16,781 nucleotides of DNA from Pseudomonadota bacterium. GTDB taxonomy: Bacteria; Desulfobacterota; Syntrophia; Syntrophales; UBA5619. Below the pieces are notes generated by a model. It searched no databases. It worked only from the letters and a program-made list of their open reading frames with translations, and had not been told where the DNA came from. A program made the translations under genes and the position numbers. Positions 7,975 through 15,574 of the stretch are shown here, piece after piece. Positions within the stretch are counted from its first letter, which is position 1, and each line of letters begins with the position of its first letter. The stretch spans positions 1-16,781 of the forward strand of contig JAHJQP010000242.1 of NCBI GenBank assembly GCA_018819165.1, written 5' to 3'.

Positions 7975-8373
7975 TTGGCAAAAAAAAAGGAAATCGAGTC
8001 GCGGAAGAGTGCGCTTCGGTGCGTCAACGCATCTCTGGAGAACAAGGCGAAGGATCTCGTCATACTCAACATAAAGGAGCTCTCCGCCTTTGCCGACTAT
8101 TTCATCATCTGCAGCGGGAGCTCCGACCGGCAGGTACGGGCCATCGCCTCGGCGATCCGGGAGAACATGAAAAAAGCGGGGATCCTGCCCCTGGGCGTGG
8201 AGGGGGAAGCAGCGGGGAGATGGATCCTCCTGGATTACGACGACGTGATCATCCATATCTTCCTCGAAACCGTCCGGACCTTCTATGACCTGGAAAGGCT
8301 CTGGGCGGAGGCGCCCCGAATGGCCGTTCCCGACGAGACGGCTTCTCTGACGGCGTTGGCACGGGGGATGTAA
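7975..8373 (+). CDS. rsfS: Ribosome silencing factor RsfS (RsfA/Iojap family)
   Basis: RsfS binds ribosomal protein L14 on the 50S subunit and blocks subunit joining when nutrients are short. The Iojap-family core is plain: ADYFIICSG followed by SDRQVRAIA, then EGEAAGRWILLDYDDVIIHIF and the C-terminal FYDLERLWAEAP. The TTG at 7975 is chosen because AGGAGG lies 4 bases upstream and it gives 132 residues, near the usual length. A GTG at 7903 in the same frame would add 24 arginine-rich residues that the family does not have. The comF gene begins 2 bases after the stop. The nadD gene that often neighbours rsfS is not here. Confidence 0.93.
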   Translation: MAKKKEIESRKSALRCVNASLENKAKDLVILNIKELSAFADYFIICSGSSDRQVRAIASAIRENMKKAGILPLGVEGEAAGRWILLDYDDVIIHIFLETVRTFYDLERLWAEAPRMAVPDETASLTALARGM

Positions 8374-8375
8374 CC

Positions 8376-9146
8376 TTGAGAGAGATCCTGACCGGGATTG
8401 CCGACGTGATCTTTCCGCCCCGCTGCCTCACCTGCGGCGTCATCATGGATAGTCACGGCCCCCTCCCCTTCTGCCCTCCCTGCTCGGCCGGGATCCGCTT
8501 CATCCGCTCCCCCCTCTGTCCCAGTTGCGGCATCCCCTTTGCCTCCCCGGAAGGGGAAGACCACCTCTGCGGGGAATGTCTCGTAACGGAGAAGCCCTAT
8601 GCGGTCGCCCGTGCGGTAGGATATTATGAAGAAACGCTCCTGACGGCCATCCACCTGTTCAAGTACCGGGGGAGGACGGGGATCGGCGAGGTCCTGGGAA
8701 AAATAATGGCCGATTTCGCCGGCGGGATCTGGGATATGAATATCTTTTCACTGATCCTGCCGGTCCCGCTGCACCGCAAAAGACTGCGGGAGAGGGGTTT
8801 CAACCAGGCGGTGATCCTGGCGCGCGAGCTCTCAAAGAAGTTCTCCATCCCGCTCGACTTCACGGCGCTTCGGCGTAAGGTTCCGACAGCGCCCCAGGTC
8901 GGCCTGGGACGGGAGGAGCGGTCGGCGAACGTCCGGGGGGCCTTCACGGTGAGGAAGCCGGAAAGGATTGCCGGCCGGAGGATTCTCCTGGTGGATGACG
9001 TCTTCACTACGGGGAGCACGCTGACGGAGTGCGCGGGCGTCCTCATGCAGGCAAAGGCGGAAGCGGTCGCCGTCCTGACTCTGGCAAGGGCTGTTCACGA
9101 TCACGATATAGCGACTGTGTCCGCTCCGGAGCCGTTTTCCGGATAA
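8376..9146 (+). CDS. comF: ComF-family phosphoribosyltransferase-like protein
   Basis: ComF/GntX-type protein. It joins an N-terminal double zinc-finger region, with cysteine pairs in CLTCG, CPPC, CPSCG and CGECL (about residues 17-70), to a type I phosphoribosyltransferase domain. The PRPP-binding loop is ILLVDDVFTTGSTL (about 207-220), and the family motif PVPLHRKRLRERGFNQA lies at about 130-146. ComF takes part in DNA uptake in naturally competent bacteria; in others its role is unclear. Length of 256 residues is normal. It starts at TTG 8376, 2 bases after rsfS, with GGGGGAT upstream inside the rsfS end. The stop overlaps a possible ATG of the next gene (TAATG). Confidence 0.92.
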   Translation: MREILTGIADVIFPPRCLTCGVIMDSHGPLPFCPPCSAGIRFIRSPLCPSCGIPFASPEGEDHLCGECLVTEKPYAVARAVGYYEETLLTAIHLFKYRGRTGIGEVLGKIMADFAGGIWDMNIFSLILPVPLHRKRLRERGFNQAVILARELSKKFSIPLDFTALRRKVPTAPQVGLGREERSANVRGAFTVRKPERIAGRRILLVDDVFTTGSTLTECAGVLMQAKAEAVAVLTLARAVHDHDIATVSAPEPFSG

Positions 9147-9175
9147 TGGCATGGGGATGGGGGGGAACTGAAAGG

Positions 9176-9658
9176 ATGAAGAAGATTCTGACCTGGGAAG
9201 AACTTAAAAAAGAGGCGGATCGCCTCCGGGGCAAGGGAAAGAAGATCGCCTTCACGAACGGCTGCTTCGACATCCTCCATGTGGGCCATGTCCAATATCT
9301 CCGGGAAGCGCGCAAAACAGGGGACCTCCTTATCCTCGGCCTGAACAGCGACGCCTCCGTCCAGGCGATCAAGGGTGAGAAGCGGCCGCTGGTTCCCCAG
9401 GGGGAGCGCGCCGAGGTCGTCGCGTCGCTCATGTCGGTCGATTACATCACCGTTTTTGACGAAACGACGCCGCTGAAGCTCATCGAGTACCTGCGACCGG
9501 ACATCCTCGTCAAGGGAGGCGACTGGAAGGAGGCGGCGGTCGTGGGACGCGACGCAGTCCGTTCCTGGGGAGGAAAGGTCGTCATCGTCCCGATGACCGA
9601 AGGGGCCTCCACGACAAACATCGTGGAAAAGATCCGCCGGGTCTACGGGATAGGTTGA
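9176..9658 (+). CDS. rfaE2: D-glycero-beta-D-manno-heptose 1-phosphate adenylyltransferase
   Basis: Stand-alone RfaE2/HldE C-terminal-type nucleotidyltransferase. It makes ADP-heptose from ATP and heptose 1-phosphate for the inner core of lipopolysaccharide. The signature FTNGCFDILHVGHV, with its HxGH element, is at about residues 26-39. KGGDW and a C-terminal TTNIVEKI follow as in the family. The ATG at 9176 gives 160 residues and the usual MKKIL-type start; an ATG at 9146, overlapping the comF stop, would add ten residues and cannot be excluded. The kinase half (RfaE1) is absent from the window, so the two activities are split, as in many bacteria. It implies a Gram-negative envelope with heptose-containing LPS. 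Confidence 0.94.
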   Translation: MKKILTWEELKKEADRLRGKGKKIAFTNGCFDILHVGHVQYLREARKTGDLLILGLNSDASVQAIKGEKRPLVPQGERAEVVASLMSVDYITVFDETTPLKLIEYLRPDILVKGGDWKEAAVVGRDAVRSWGGKVVIVPMTEGASTTNIVEKIRRVYGIG

Positions 9659-9693
9659 AATGATGACTATTTCCAGCCCCGTTCATTTTTTTC

Positions 9694-9722
9694 TTTACAA
9701 AATCCTCTCCATCATGTAAGAA
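9694..9722 (+). promoter_or_regulatory. Putative promoter for dksA
   Basis: TTTACA (9694-9699) and TAAGAA (9717-9722) are 17 bases apart, in the 95-base gap between rfaE2 and the dksA start. The -35 differs from consensus at one base and the -10 is weak. A start near 9729 would leave a short leader with the AGGAG site at 9743-9747. Confidence 0.4.
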
Positions 9723-9753
9723 GGTTTCCCCAAATCGATCATTAGGAGATTAG

Positions 9754-10143
9754 GTGAGCGAAGTGCCGAAAGCGATCCTGACATCTGGGAAAGTGGAGTT
9801 CTTCAGACACATGCTGGCCCTGAAGATCAACGACCTTCTGGGAGAGGCGGGAAGGACCGTGTCGGAGATGACGAGCAGCGCCAAGGAGAACTATCCCGAC
9901 CCCAACGACCGCGCCTCCCTCGAATCGGACCGGAATTTCGAACTCCGGATCCGCGATCGGGAGAGAAAGCTGATCCTCAAGATGCAGGAGGCAATCAAAC
10001 GGATGGACGACGGCGTCTTCGGGATATGCGAGGTCTGCAACGGACCGATTTCCGAAAAGCGGCTTATGGCCAGGCCGGTGACCACCCTGTGCATCAACTG
10101 CAAGATGAAGCAGGAAAAGATGGAAAAGCTCAAGGGGGAATAA
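9754..10143 (+). CDS. dksA: DksA/TraR-family RNA polymerase-binding regulator
   Basis: DksA-type factor that enters the RNA polymerase secondary channel and, with ppGpp, adjusts transcription of rRNA and biosynthetic genes. Seen: an N-terminal helix, a coiled-coil with the tip motif DPNDRAS that keeps the two acidic residues and the Ala of DksA, then ELRIRDRERKL. A four-cysteine zinc finger follows (CEVC ... CINC, 17 residues apart), with RLMARPVTTLC between. Length of 129 residues is somewhat shorter than the E. coli protein but usual for this branch. The start is GTG 9754 with AGGAG 6 bases upstream. A clear intrinsic terminator follows 47 bases after the stop. Confidence 0.93.
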   Translation: MSEVPKAILTSGKVEFFRHMLALKINDLLGEAGRTVSEMTSSAKENYPDPNDRASLESDRNFELRIRDRERKLILKMQEAIKRMDDGVFGICEVCNGPISEKRLMARPVTTLCINCKMKQEKMEKLKGE

Positions 10144-10190
10144 CCGCCCGCACTCCTGCGACTCCGAACGGCAACGTTCTACCTGCCGAT

Positions 10191-10238
10191 CCCCTCTCGC
10201 TCCCCCTGTGCTACTGGGAGCGAAGAGGGGGTTTTTTT
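10191..10238 (+). terminator. Rho-independent terminator after dksA
   Basis: CCCCTCTCGCTCCC (10191-10204) pairs with GGGAGCGAAGAGGGG (10216-10230), leaving one bulged A and an 11-base loop, and is followed by a run of seven T (10232-10238). The stem is long, GC-rich and almost perfect, so it should end the dksA transcript. It lies only 14 bases before the priA ATG, so it also sits in any priA leader that starts upstream. Confidence 0.9.
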
Positions 10239-10252
10239 GAGGACCATGCCGG

Positions 10253-12676
10253 ATGTTTGTCAGGGTTGCCATCCAGATCCCTTCCGTAAAGACCTTCATC
10301 TACGCCGTTCCCGAGACGTTCGTCACCGCCGTCGCCGTGGGAAAGCGGGTCCTCGTCCCCTTCGGAAAACGGCGCGTGACCGGCTACATCGTCGAAACCA
10401 TGATCGAGGCGGTCTGCGACCGTACCGTCCGCGATATTCTCGATCTTCCTGATCCCGAACCCCTCTTTGATAAAGACGCTCTCGCCTTCTACGATTGGAT
10501 CTCCCGTTATTACCTCCACCCGCTGGGAAAGGTTCTGGGCGAACTCCTCCCGGGAGGAATCGACGTGAAGAGCGACCGGTGGCTCCGCCTCGCCGAAATG
10601 TCCGCGACAACGGATCACCGCGTCTCTGCCGGACAGCGGGAGATCCTGGAACATCTGGCCTGCTGCCCGGAAGGTCTTCCCCTGAGCCGTCTCCGCAAGG
10701 CACTGGGGAAAAACGCAATCTACGGCGATCTCCGTCTGCTCGAAGCGGCGGGGCTGGTGGTTTCCGAGGAGCGCCTGAACCGGCCGCCGGTCCGGCCTAA
10801 AAAGGAGAAATGGGTCGGTCTGACTGCCGAAAATACCTTCGGAATCAACCTGACCGCAAAGCAGTCGGCCATGGTCGAGTTTATTCGGGAGCGAGGCGAG
10901 ATACCGGTCAGCAATTTGCACGCATTTTTCAAGAATTCTGCCTCATTTCTCAGGAATCTGAAAGGAAAAGGCGTCATTCGCCTCTATGAGAAGGAGGTTG
11001 TCCGCGGACCGGGCAGCGCCCCGGAGATTGGGAACAGGGGGAACGGGATCACCCTGAACGAGGCGCAGACCGAGGCGTTCGGCGAGATCCGGGAATGCCT
11101 CGCCGCGGGCCGGTTCTCCCCCTGCCTCCTCCACGGTGTGACGGGAAGCGGCAAGACCGAGATCTACCTTCAGGCCATCGCCGAGATCCTCCGGGGCGAA
11201 GGCGGCGCCATCTATCTCGTCCCGGAAATCGCCCTCACAGCGCAGCTACGCTCCCGCATCTGCGGCCGCTTTCCGGAGCGGGAGATCGCGGTTCTCCACA
11301 GCGGCATTTCCCGGAGCGCCAGGTATGACCAGTGGAAGCGGATCAGGAGGGGAGAGGTGCGGGTGGTCGTCGGCGCACGTTCAGCCCTCTTTGCGCCGGT
11401 TGAGAACCTCCGGCTGATCATCGTGGATGAGGAGCATGACCCTTCTTACAAACAGGACGACCGGCTCCGTTACAACGCCCGCGATCTCGCCCTGGTCAGG
11501 GGCAGGTTCTCAAAGGCGACGGTGCTCCTGGGATCCGCCACGCCGGCTATCCAGAGCTATTTTCACGCGACCGACGGTCGTTACCGCTACCTGACCCTCC
11601 CCGCCCGGATCGATGACCGGCCCCTTCCTCTTGTCGAGGTGGTCGATCTGAGAACGGAAAGGAACGAACAGGGCCTGACGCCGCTCCTCTCCCGCACCCT
11701 CATAGAGGCGATCCGGAAGACCCTGGATAGCGGGAAGCAGACCCTCCTTTTTCTGAACCGCCGGGGTTTTCACACTTATCTCTTCTGTCCGGACTGCGGC
11801 CACGCCTTCTCCTGCCCGAACTGCGATATCGCGCTCACACACCACGCCGCCGAGGGCGTCCTGAAATGCCACCACTGCGATTTCACCGTAAAGGCCGTCG
11901 ACCTCTGTCCTGCCTGCCGGGGGAACCGCGTCCGCAGCTACGGCGCAGGAACGGAGCGGATCGAGGAGGAGACAGGGAAACTCTTCCCGGGGGCCCGCAT
12001 CACCCGGATGGACAGCGACACAACCTCCCGGAAGGGCGATTCGGAAAGGATCCTCCGCGGTCTCGATCGGATGGATATCGACATTCTCATCGGCACGCAG
12101 ATGATCACCAAGGGACACGACTTTCCGGAGATTACGCTGGTCGGAGTCATCGCTGCCGACGCCTCCCTGAACATCCCGGATTTCCGGGCCGCCGAGCGGA
12201 CCTTCCAGATCCTGACGCAGGTGTCGGGACGGGGCGGACGGGGCGATCAGCCGGGCAGGGTCGTCATCCAGACCTTCAACCCCGGCCATTACGCCATCCG
12301 CCGGGCGCAGGAGCACGACTATGCCGGATTCTACGCCGACGAGCTCCCCCTGCGCCGGCAGTTCTGTTATCCCCCTTTCTCCCGCCTCATCGGTCTCCAT
12401 TTCTCCAGCCTGAAGAGGGAAGAGGGAAAGAAGGCCGTCGCCAAGATCGGCGCCCGTGCCCGGGAGTTGGCCCGTACTCTCGCCGGCGGGAAGGCGGACG
12501 TCATCGGCCCTGCCGAATCCCCTCTCGCCCGGATCAGGGGGAGGTACCGCTGGCAGCTCCTCCTCCGGGGGAAGCAGAGCGGCCTTCTCCATCTCCTCAC
12601 GCAGAGACTACTGGAAGGGGCAGGACACGACGGCCTGGATATCCAGGTGGATGTGGATCCCGTCAACTTCATGTAG
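10253..12676 (+). CDS. priA: Primosomal protein N' (replication restart helicase PriA)
   Basis: PriA recognises stalled or collapsed forks and reloads the replicative helicase; it is a superfamily 2 3'-5' DNA helicase. Domains: 3' DNA-binding domain (about 1-100), winged-helix region (about 120-190), helicase with Walker A GVTGSGKTE (about 295), Walker B DEEHD (about 390) and the GSATP motif. A zinc-binding insert between helicase lobes has four CxxC pairs, from CPDCGHAFSCPNC to CPACRG (about 511-555). Late helicase motifs are GTQMITKGHDF and QVSGRGGRGDQPG (about 655-668). At 807 residues it is full length. The ATG at 10253 has GAGGA 9 bases upstream, just past the dksA terminator. fmt follows 12 bases after the stop. 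Confidence 0.96.
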   Translation: MFVRVAIQIPSVKTFIYAVPETFVTAVAVGKRVLVPFGKRRVTGYIVETMIEAVCDRTVRDILDLPDPEPLFDKDALAFYDWISRYYLHPLGKVLGELLPGGIDVKSDRWLRLAEMSATTDHRVSAGQREILEHLACCPEGLPLSRLRKALGKNAIYGDLRLLEAAGLVVSEERLNRPPVRPKKEKWVGLTAENTFGINLTAKQSAMVEFIRERGEIPVSNLHAFFKNSASFLRNLKGKGVIRLYEKEVVRGPGSAPEIGNRGNGITLNEAQTEAFGEIRECLAAGRFSPCLLHGVTGSGKTEIYLQAIAEILRGEGGAIYLVPEIALTAQLRSRICGRFPEREIAVLHSGISRSARYDQWKRIRRGEVRVVVGARSALFAPVENLRLIIVDEEHDPSYKQDDRLRYNARDLALVRGRFSKATVLLGSATPAIQSYFHATDGRYRYLTLPARIDDRPLPLVEVVDLRTERNEQGLTPLLSRTLIEAIRKTLDSGKQTLLFLNRRGFHTYLFCPDCGHAFSCPNCDIALTHHAAEGVLKCHHCDFTVKAVDLCPACRGNRVRSYGAGTERIEEETGKLFPGARITRMDSDTTSRKGDSERILRGLDRMDIDILIGTQMITKGHDFPEITLVGVIAADASLNIPDFRAAERTFQILTQVSGRGGRGDQPGRVVIQTFNPGHYAIRRAQEHDYAGFYADELPLRRQFCYPPFSRLIGLHFSSLKREEGKKAVAKIGARARELARTLAGGKADVIGPAESPLARIRGRYRWQLLLRGKQSGLLHLLTQRLLEGAGHDGLDIQVDVDPVNFM

Positions 12677-12688
12677 GAGGTTCGAAAT

Positions 12689-13627
12689 ATGCCCAAACCG
12701 CGCCTGCTTTTCATGGGAACGCCCGACTTCGCCGTCCCGGCCCTGAAAGGTCTGCTCCTGAACGGTTATCCCGTCATCGGCGTCGTCACGCAGCCCGACC
12801 GCCCGCAGGGGCGGTGGCGGGCGACGGCGCCCCCGCCGGTCAAGCTCCTCGCCGAAAATCTCGGTCTGACGGTCCTTCAGCCGGAGAAAGTGGGACACTC
12901 TTCCTTTCTCGAAATTTTCCGGGAGGTCGCACCGGATCTCGTTATCGTCGCGGCCTTCGGTCAGATCCTCCCCAAAGAGATCATCCACGGCCCGCGGCAG
13001 GGCTGCATCAACATCCACCCGTCGCTCCTGCCGAAGTACCGGGGGGCGGCGCCGATCAACTGGGCCCTGATCCGGGGCGAGGAGAAGACCGGCGTCACGA
13101 TCATGCGGATGGACGAGGGGGTCGATTCCGGCGACATCCTCCTCCAGGAGGAGACGCCGATCAGACCGGAGGAGTCATTCGGCGAGCTCCACGACCGTCT
13201 CGCGAAAATGGGCGCAGAGCTGCTCCTGACCGCTCTCGTCATGCTGGAAACAGGCACGCTCCAGCCGCGGCCACAGGACCACAGACTCGCAACCCCGGCC
13301 CCCCGCCTTAGCCGGGAGGATGTCCTGATCCGCTGGAACGCCGATGTGCGGAGCATCGTCTCACTCATCCGGGGGCTCTCCCCCCTCCCCTGCGCCTACA
13401 CCTTCTTGGACGGGAAGAAGCTCAAGGTCTTCGCGGCTGCGATAGAGGAATCGGCCGTCGCGGAGACGCCGGGAACGGTCGCCGGAGAGACCGCCGCCGG
13501 ACTCCGCATCGCAGCGCTGAACGGGTATGTCTTATTGAAGGAAGTCCAGTTGGAAGGAAAAAACCGGCTGCCAATCCGCGATTTTCTTATGGGCTGCCGG
13601 ATCGTTCCCGGGCAGGTTCTGGGCTGA
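12689..13627 (+). CDS. fmt: Methionyl-tRNA formyltransferase
   Basis: Transfers a formyl group from 10-formyl-tetrahydrofolate to initiator Met-tRNA. The N-terminal catalytic domain carries the family motifs MGTPDFAVPALKGL at the start and INIHPSLLPKYRGAAPINWA (about 107-126), then TGVTIMRMDEGVDSGD. The active-site Asn/His/Asp set is present. The C-terminal tRNA-binding domain includes the RGLSPLPCAY segment. Length of 312 residues is normal. The ATG at 12689 is preceded by GGAGG at a good distance, 12 bases after priA. The deformylase gene def, often between priA and fmt or beside fmt, is not present. rsmB begins 12 bases later. Confidence 0.96.
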   Translation: MPKPRLLFMGTPDFAVPALKGLLLNGYPVIGVVTQPDRPQGRWRATAPPPVKLLAENLGLTVLQPEKVGHSSFLEIFREVAPDLVIVAAFGQILPKEIIHGPRQGCINIHPSLLPKYRGAAPINWALIRGEEKTGVTIMRMDEGVDSGDILLQEETPIRPEESFGELHDRLAKMGAELLLTALVMLETGTLQPRPQDHRLATPAPRLSREDVLIRWNADVRSIVSLIRGLSPLPCAYTFLDGKKLKVFAAAIEESAVAETPGTVAGETAAGLRIAALNGYVLLKEVQLEGKNRLPIRDFLMGCRIVPGQVLG

Positions 13628-13639
13628 GAGGTGCAGGGC

Positions 13640-14989
13640 ATGAAAAACTCCCCCCGTCGGCTCGCTGTCGAGATCCTGAACCGGATCGATGAGGCTGCGG
13701 CCTATGCTGAACCCCTCTTGGACGCCGCGCTTTCCGGAACGGCGTTTGCGAACCCCCATGATCGGGGGCTTCTCACCGAACTCGTCTACGGAACGCTCCG
13801 GATGCGGGGCCGTCTGGACTGGATCATCGGTCAGCTCTACCGGGGGGATGCCGCCGCGCTGGAAACAAGGGTCCGGAACATCCTCCGGACGGGGCTCTAC
13901 CAGCTCTGGTACACCGACCGGATCCCCCCCTTCGCCGCGGTCAACGAGGCCGTCGGCATCGCTAGAAAGACCAGCCCCGCCGCCTCGGGGCTGGTGAACG
14001 CCCTCCTCCGAACCGCCCTCCGGAAGAAGGACGCCATCGCCTGGCCCGATATGGCCAAGGACCCCGAAAAAGCGATCTCCGTCATCCACTCCCACCCCCG
14101 GTGGCTCGTCGAGCGCTGGCTCGACGAGTTCGGCATCAACGAAACCATTGCGATCTGCCGGGCGAACAACGCCGTTCCGCCGCTTGCGCTCCGTGTAAAT
14201 TCTCTGAAGGCGTCGCGCGAGCAGGCGGTCGCGGCGCTCGCACAGGAGGGACTGACCGTCGAGCCGACTGCCTTCTCCCCTGACGGCTTGCTCCTCGCCT
14301 CCCCTGCCGTCAACCTCCGGGAGACAGCCTCCTGGCGGAAGGGGCTGATCCGGATCCAGGACGAGGCCTCTCAGCTCATCGCCCTTCTTCTCTCTCCGGA
14401 ACCCGGCGAGAATCTCCTCGATCTCTGCGCCGGGACGGGGGGAAAGACCCTTCATCTGGCCGCACTCATGGAAAACCGGGGGAAAATTATGGCCGTCGAT
14501 CATCATCCGGGAAAATTGCGGTTGCTTCGGGAAGAGGCGGTACGCCTCGGCGTGACCATCGTGGAGACGCAGGTTGCAGACGCCTTGGCGTTGCCGGAAA
14601 CTTTTCGAGGCGCCTTCGACAGCGTCCTGTTGGACGCCCCCTGCTCGGGTCTCGGCACGCTCCGGCGGAACCCGGAGATCCGCTGGCGGCTCGCCCCGGC
14701 GGATCTAATAAAATGCATGCAGATCCAGAAACGCCTACTCCGAAGTGCCGCGGACTGCGTCCGGCCGGGCGGCCGCCTGATCTACAGCGTCTGCACCGCC
14801 ACCCCGGAGGAGAACGAAGCCGTCATCGAGGATCTCCTCAACGGCCGCACCGATTTCACCCTGATCAGGTCGACTGCCGCACAGGGCATCCCTCCTGCAC
14901 TCATCGATGATGCCGGATTATTCCGGACCTTCCCCCACCGCCACGGCACGGACGGCTTCTTCGCTGCCCTCCTCATCCGCAACGCCTGA
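13640..14989 (+). CDS. rsmB: 16S rRNA (cytosine(967)-C(5))-methyltransferase RsmB
   Basis: SAM-dependent rRNA m5C methyltransferase of the RsmB/Sun family. An N-terminal NusB-like RNA-binding domain (about 1-140) is followed by the Rossmann methyltransferase domain. That has motif I LDLCAGTGGKTLHLA (about 260), motif IV LLDAPCSGLGTLRRNPEIRW with the Pro-Cys dipeptide (about 330), and motif VI YSVCTATPEENE with the catalytic Cys (about 380). Length of 449 residues is normal. The ATG at 13640 is chosen with GAGAGG 8 bases upstream; a GTG at 13631 would add three residues. It is the last gene of the plus-strand housekeeping block. Beyond it the gene order changes to the minus-strand cassette region. 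Confidence 0.95.
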   Translation: MKNSPRRLAVEILNRIDEAAAYAEPLLDAALSGTAFANPHDRGLLTELVYGTLRMRGRLDWIIGQLYRGDAAALETRVRNILRTGLYQLWYTDRIPPFAAVNEAVGIARKTSPAASGLVNALLRTALRKKDAIAWPDMAKDPEKAISVIHSHPRWLVERWLDEFGINETIAICRANNAVPPLALRVNSLKASREQAVAALAQEGLTVEPTAFSPDGLLLASPAVNLRETASWRKGLIRIQDEASQLIALLLSPEPGENLLDLCAGTGGKTLHLAALMENRGKIMAVDHHPGKLRLLREEAVRLGVTIVETQVADALALPETFRGAFDSVLLDAPCSGLGTLRRNPEIRWRLAPADLIKCMQIQKRLLRSAADCVRPGGRLIYSVCTATPEENEAVIEDLLNGRTDFTLIRSTAAQGIPPALIDDAGLFRTFPHRHGTDGFFAALLIRNA

Positions 14990-15063
14990 ATGGCCGGCCC
15001 TTTCGGCAAAGGATACCTCCACCTCCATACGCCGGCTTCACTCACCATATCCTCGCTGCTCAT

Positions 15064-15128
15064 TTCTAACACGGAAAGCTAACCGGCGCGCAGCTTTTTC
15101 GTGCGTCCGGTTGAGTGCTTTGTTAGGC
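15064..15128 (-). repeat. Integron attC-type recombination site
   Basis: Read on the minus strand, the site opens with GCCTAAC (a full RYYYAAC match) and closes with GTTAGAA (GTTRRRY but for the last base). Between them CTAAC pairs with GTTAG, AACCGG (15081-15086) with CCGGTT (15107-15112), and CGCA with TGCG nearer the loop. Unpaired spacer bases lie between the stems, as in folded attC sites. Its 65 bases fall in the usual 57-140 range. It lies at the 3' end of the antitoxin gene, whose frame reads into it and stops at 15079. No integron integrase is visible in the window. Confidence 0.75.
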
Positions 15129-15336
15129 GTTGCGTAGATCTTGTAATTTCAAGGAGAGATCTCAATGCATCGTTCACAGCGGCCGAATTGGTAAACGCCT
15201 TGGCTATTTCGGGATCAAGGACAACCACATTAGCGCCTTCCGCCAATAATCGCTTGAAGTATTTACCACGGGCGGCTTTCGAATAATCAAACTCATATTC
15301 TGGACGTAATTCCTCAGATATAGTTTTAGTTTTCAT
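15079..15336 (-). CDS. Small antitoxin-like protein paired with a broken BrnT-type toxin
   Basis: An 85-residue protein with the recurring small-protein motif LRPEYEFDYSKAARGKY followed by ANVVVLDPEIAKAF and AVNDALRSLLEI. I recognise it as the kind of short protein that sits downstream of BrnT-like RelE-fold toxins and is presumed to be their antitoxin; a DNA-binding role is possible but not shown. The ATG at 15336 has GAGAGG 7-8 bases upstream and overlaps the end of the brnT fragment by 11 bases, typical of such operons. The last 17 residues or so, basic and rich in Lys/Arg/Thr, are read from the attC site, so they are cassette-derived sequence rather than conserved domain. The frame is intact though the toxin is not. 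Confidence 0.7.
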   Translation of the reverse strand: MKTKTISEELRPEYEFDYSKAARGKYFKRLLAEGANVVVLDPEIAKAFTNSAAVNDALRSLLEITRSTQRLTKHSTGRTKKLRAG

Positions 15337-15436
15337 GTCTTTTCCTCTCTGACACGGTTGCAGGACGCGCACTGATAATTCGTATCGCATCTCCTCTTTC
15401 CGTGTGCGATACAATAAACAGACGTCCTTGAATGGA
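15326..15436 (-). pseudogene. brnT: brnT-like toxin gene, 3' fragment
   Basis: The last 36 codons of a BrnT-family (RelE-fold ribonuclease) toxin remain: SIQGRLFIVSHTERGD followed by AIRIISARPAT and a short charged tail, ending at TAA 15328-15326. The xxGR-L-V-HTERG-IRIISAR pattern is characteristic of the BrnT C-terminal half. About 55 N-terminal residues of a normal toxin (about 90) are missing: upstream the frame meets a TAG within ten codons, and the sequence instead matches the group II intron reverse transcriptase on the other strand. The toxin should be inactive. The stop overlaps the antitoxin start, as in intact brnT operons. Confidence 0.7.
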
Positions 15437-15574
15437 GGGCCGTGGCGACTATCCCGGACGCTGGCTACGCAAACGGGCATAACCAACGATTGGCTCAAGG
15501 ATCAAGGGCTTCTGTCTGTCAAAGAGCTGTGGGTTCACATTCACTACCCGGCTACGGCCCGGTCATCTCTGTGA
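15428..15574 (+). pseudogene. ltrA: Group II intron reverse transcriptase/maturase, C-terminal fragment
   Basis: The plus strand encodes 48 residues of the C-terminal end of an LtrA-type protein: NGGPWRLSRTLATQ, then TNDWLKDQGLLSV and LWVHIHYPATAR, ending at TGA 15572-15574. The GPWRL, TNxWL, QGL and IHYPATAR elements are familiar from bacterial group II intron proteins. The frame continues upstream over the brnT region, but there the minus strand clearly codes and LtrA likeness ends. The whole reverse transcriptase core and catalytic motif are missing, so it is non-functional. Domain V-like sequence starts at the stop codon, as in intact introns. Confidence 0.75.

Noticed and set aside
11510..12592. 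360-residue minus-strand open frame opposite priA
   Set aside because: No recognisable domain, and it lies entirely antisense to the well-conserved helicase domain of priA.
11866..13311. 481-residue plus-strand open frame across priA and fmt
   Set aside because: It overlaps two unmistakable genes in another frame and has a Pro/Arg/Gly-rich composition typical of a GC-rich shadow frame.
13532..14506. 324-residue minus-strand open frame opposite fmt/rsmB
   Set aside because: Antisense to two clear genes; Gly/Pro/Asp-rich without motifs.
14990..15063. Terminator after rsmB
   Set aside because: GC-rich partial symmetry (GGCCGG, CCTTTCGGCAAAGG) is present but there is no T run or convincing long stem.
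15440..15498. Minus-strand frame reading VASVRDSRHG, first taken as a frameshifted middle part of BrnT
   Set aside because: The same bases on the plus strand give a better match to a group II intron maturase (GPWRLSRTLATQ and on), so this is antisense to the intron fragment.
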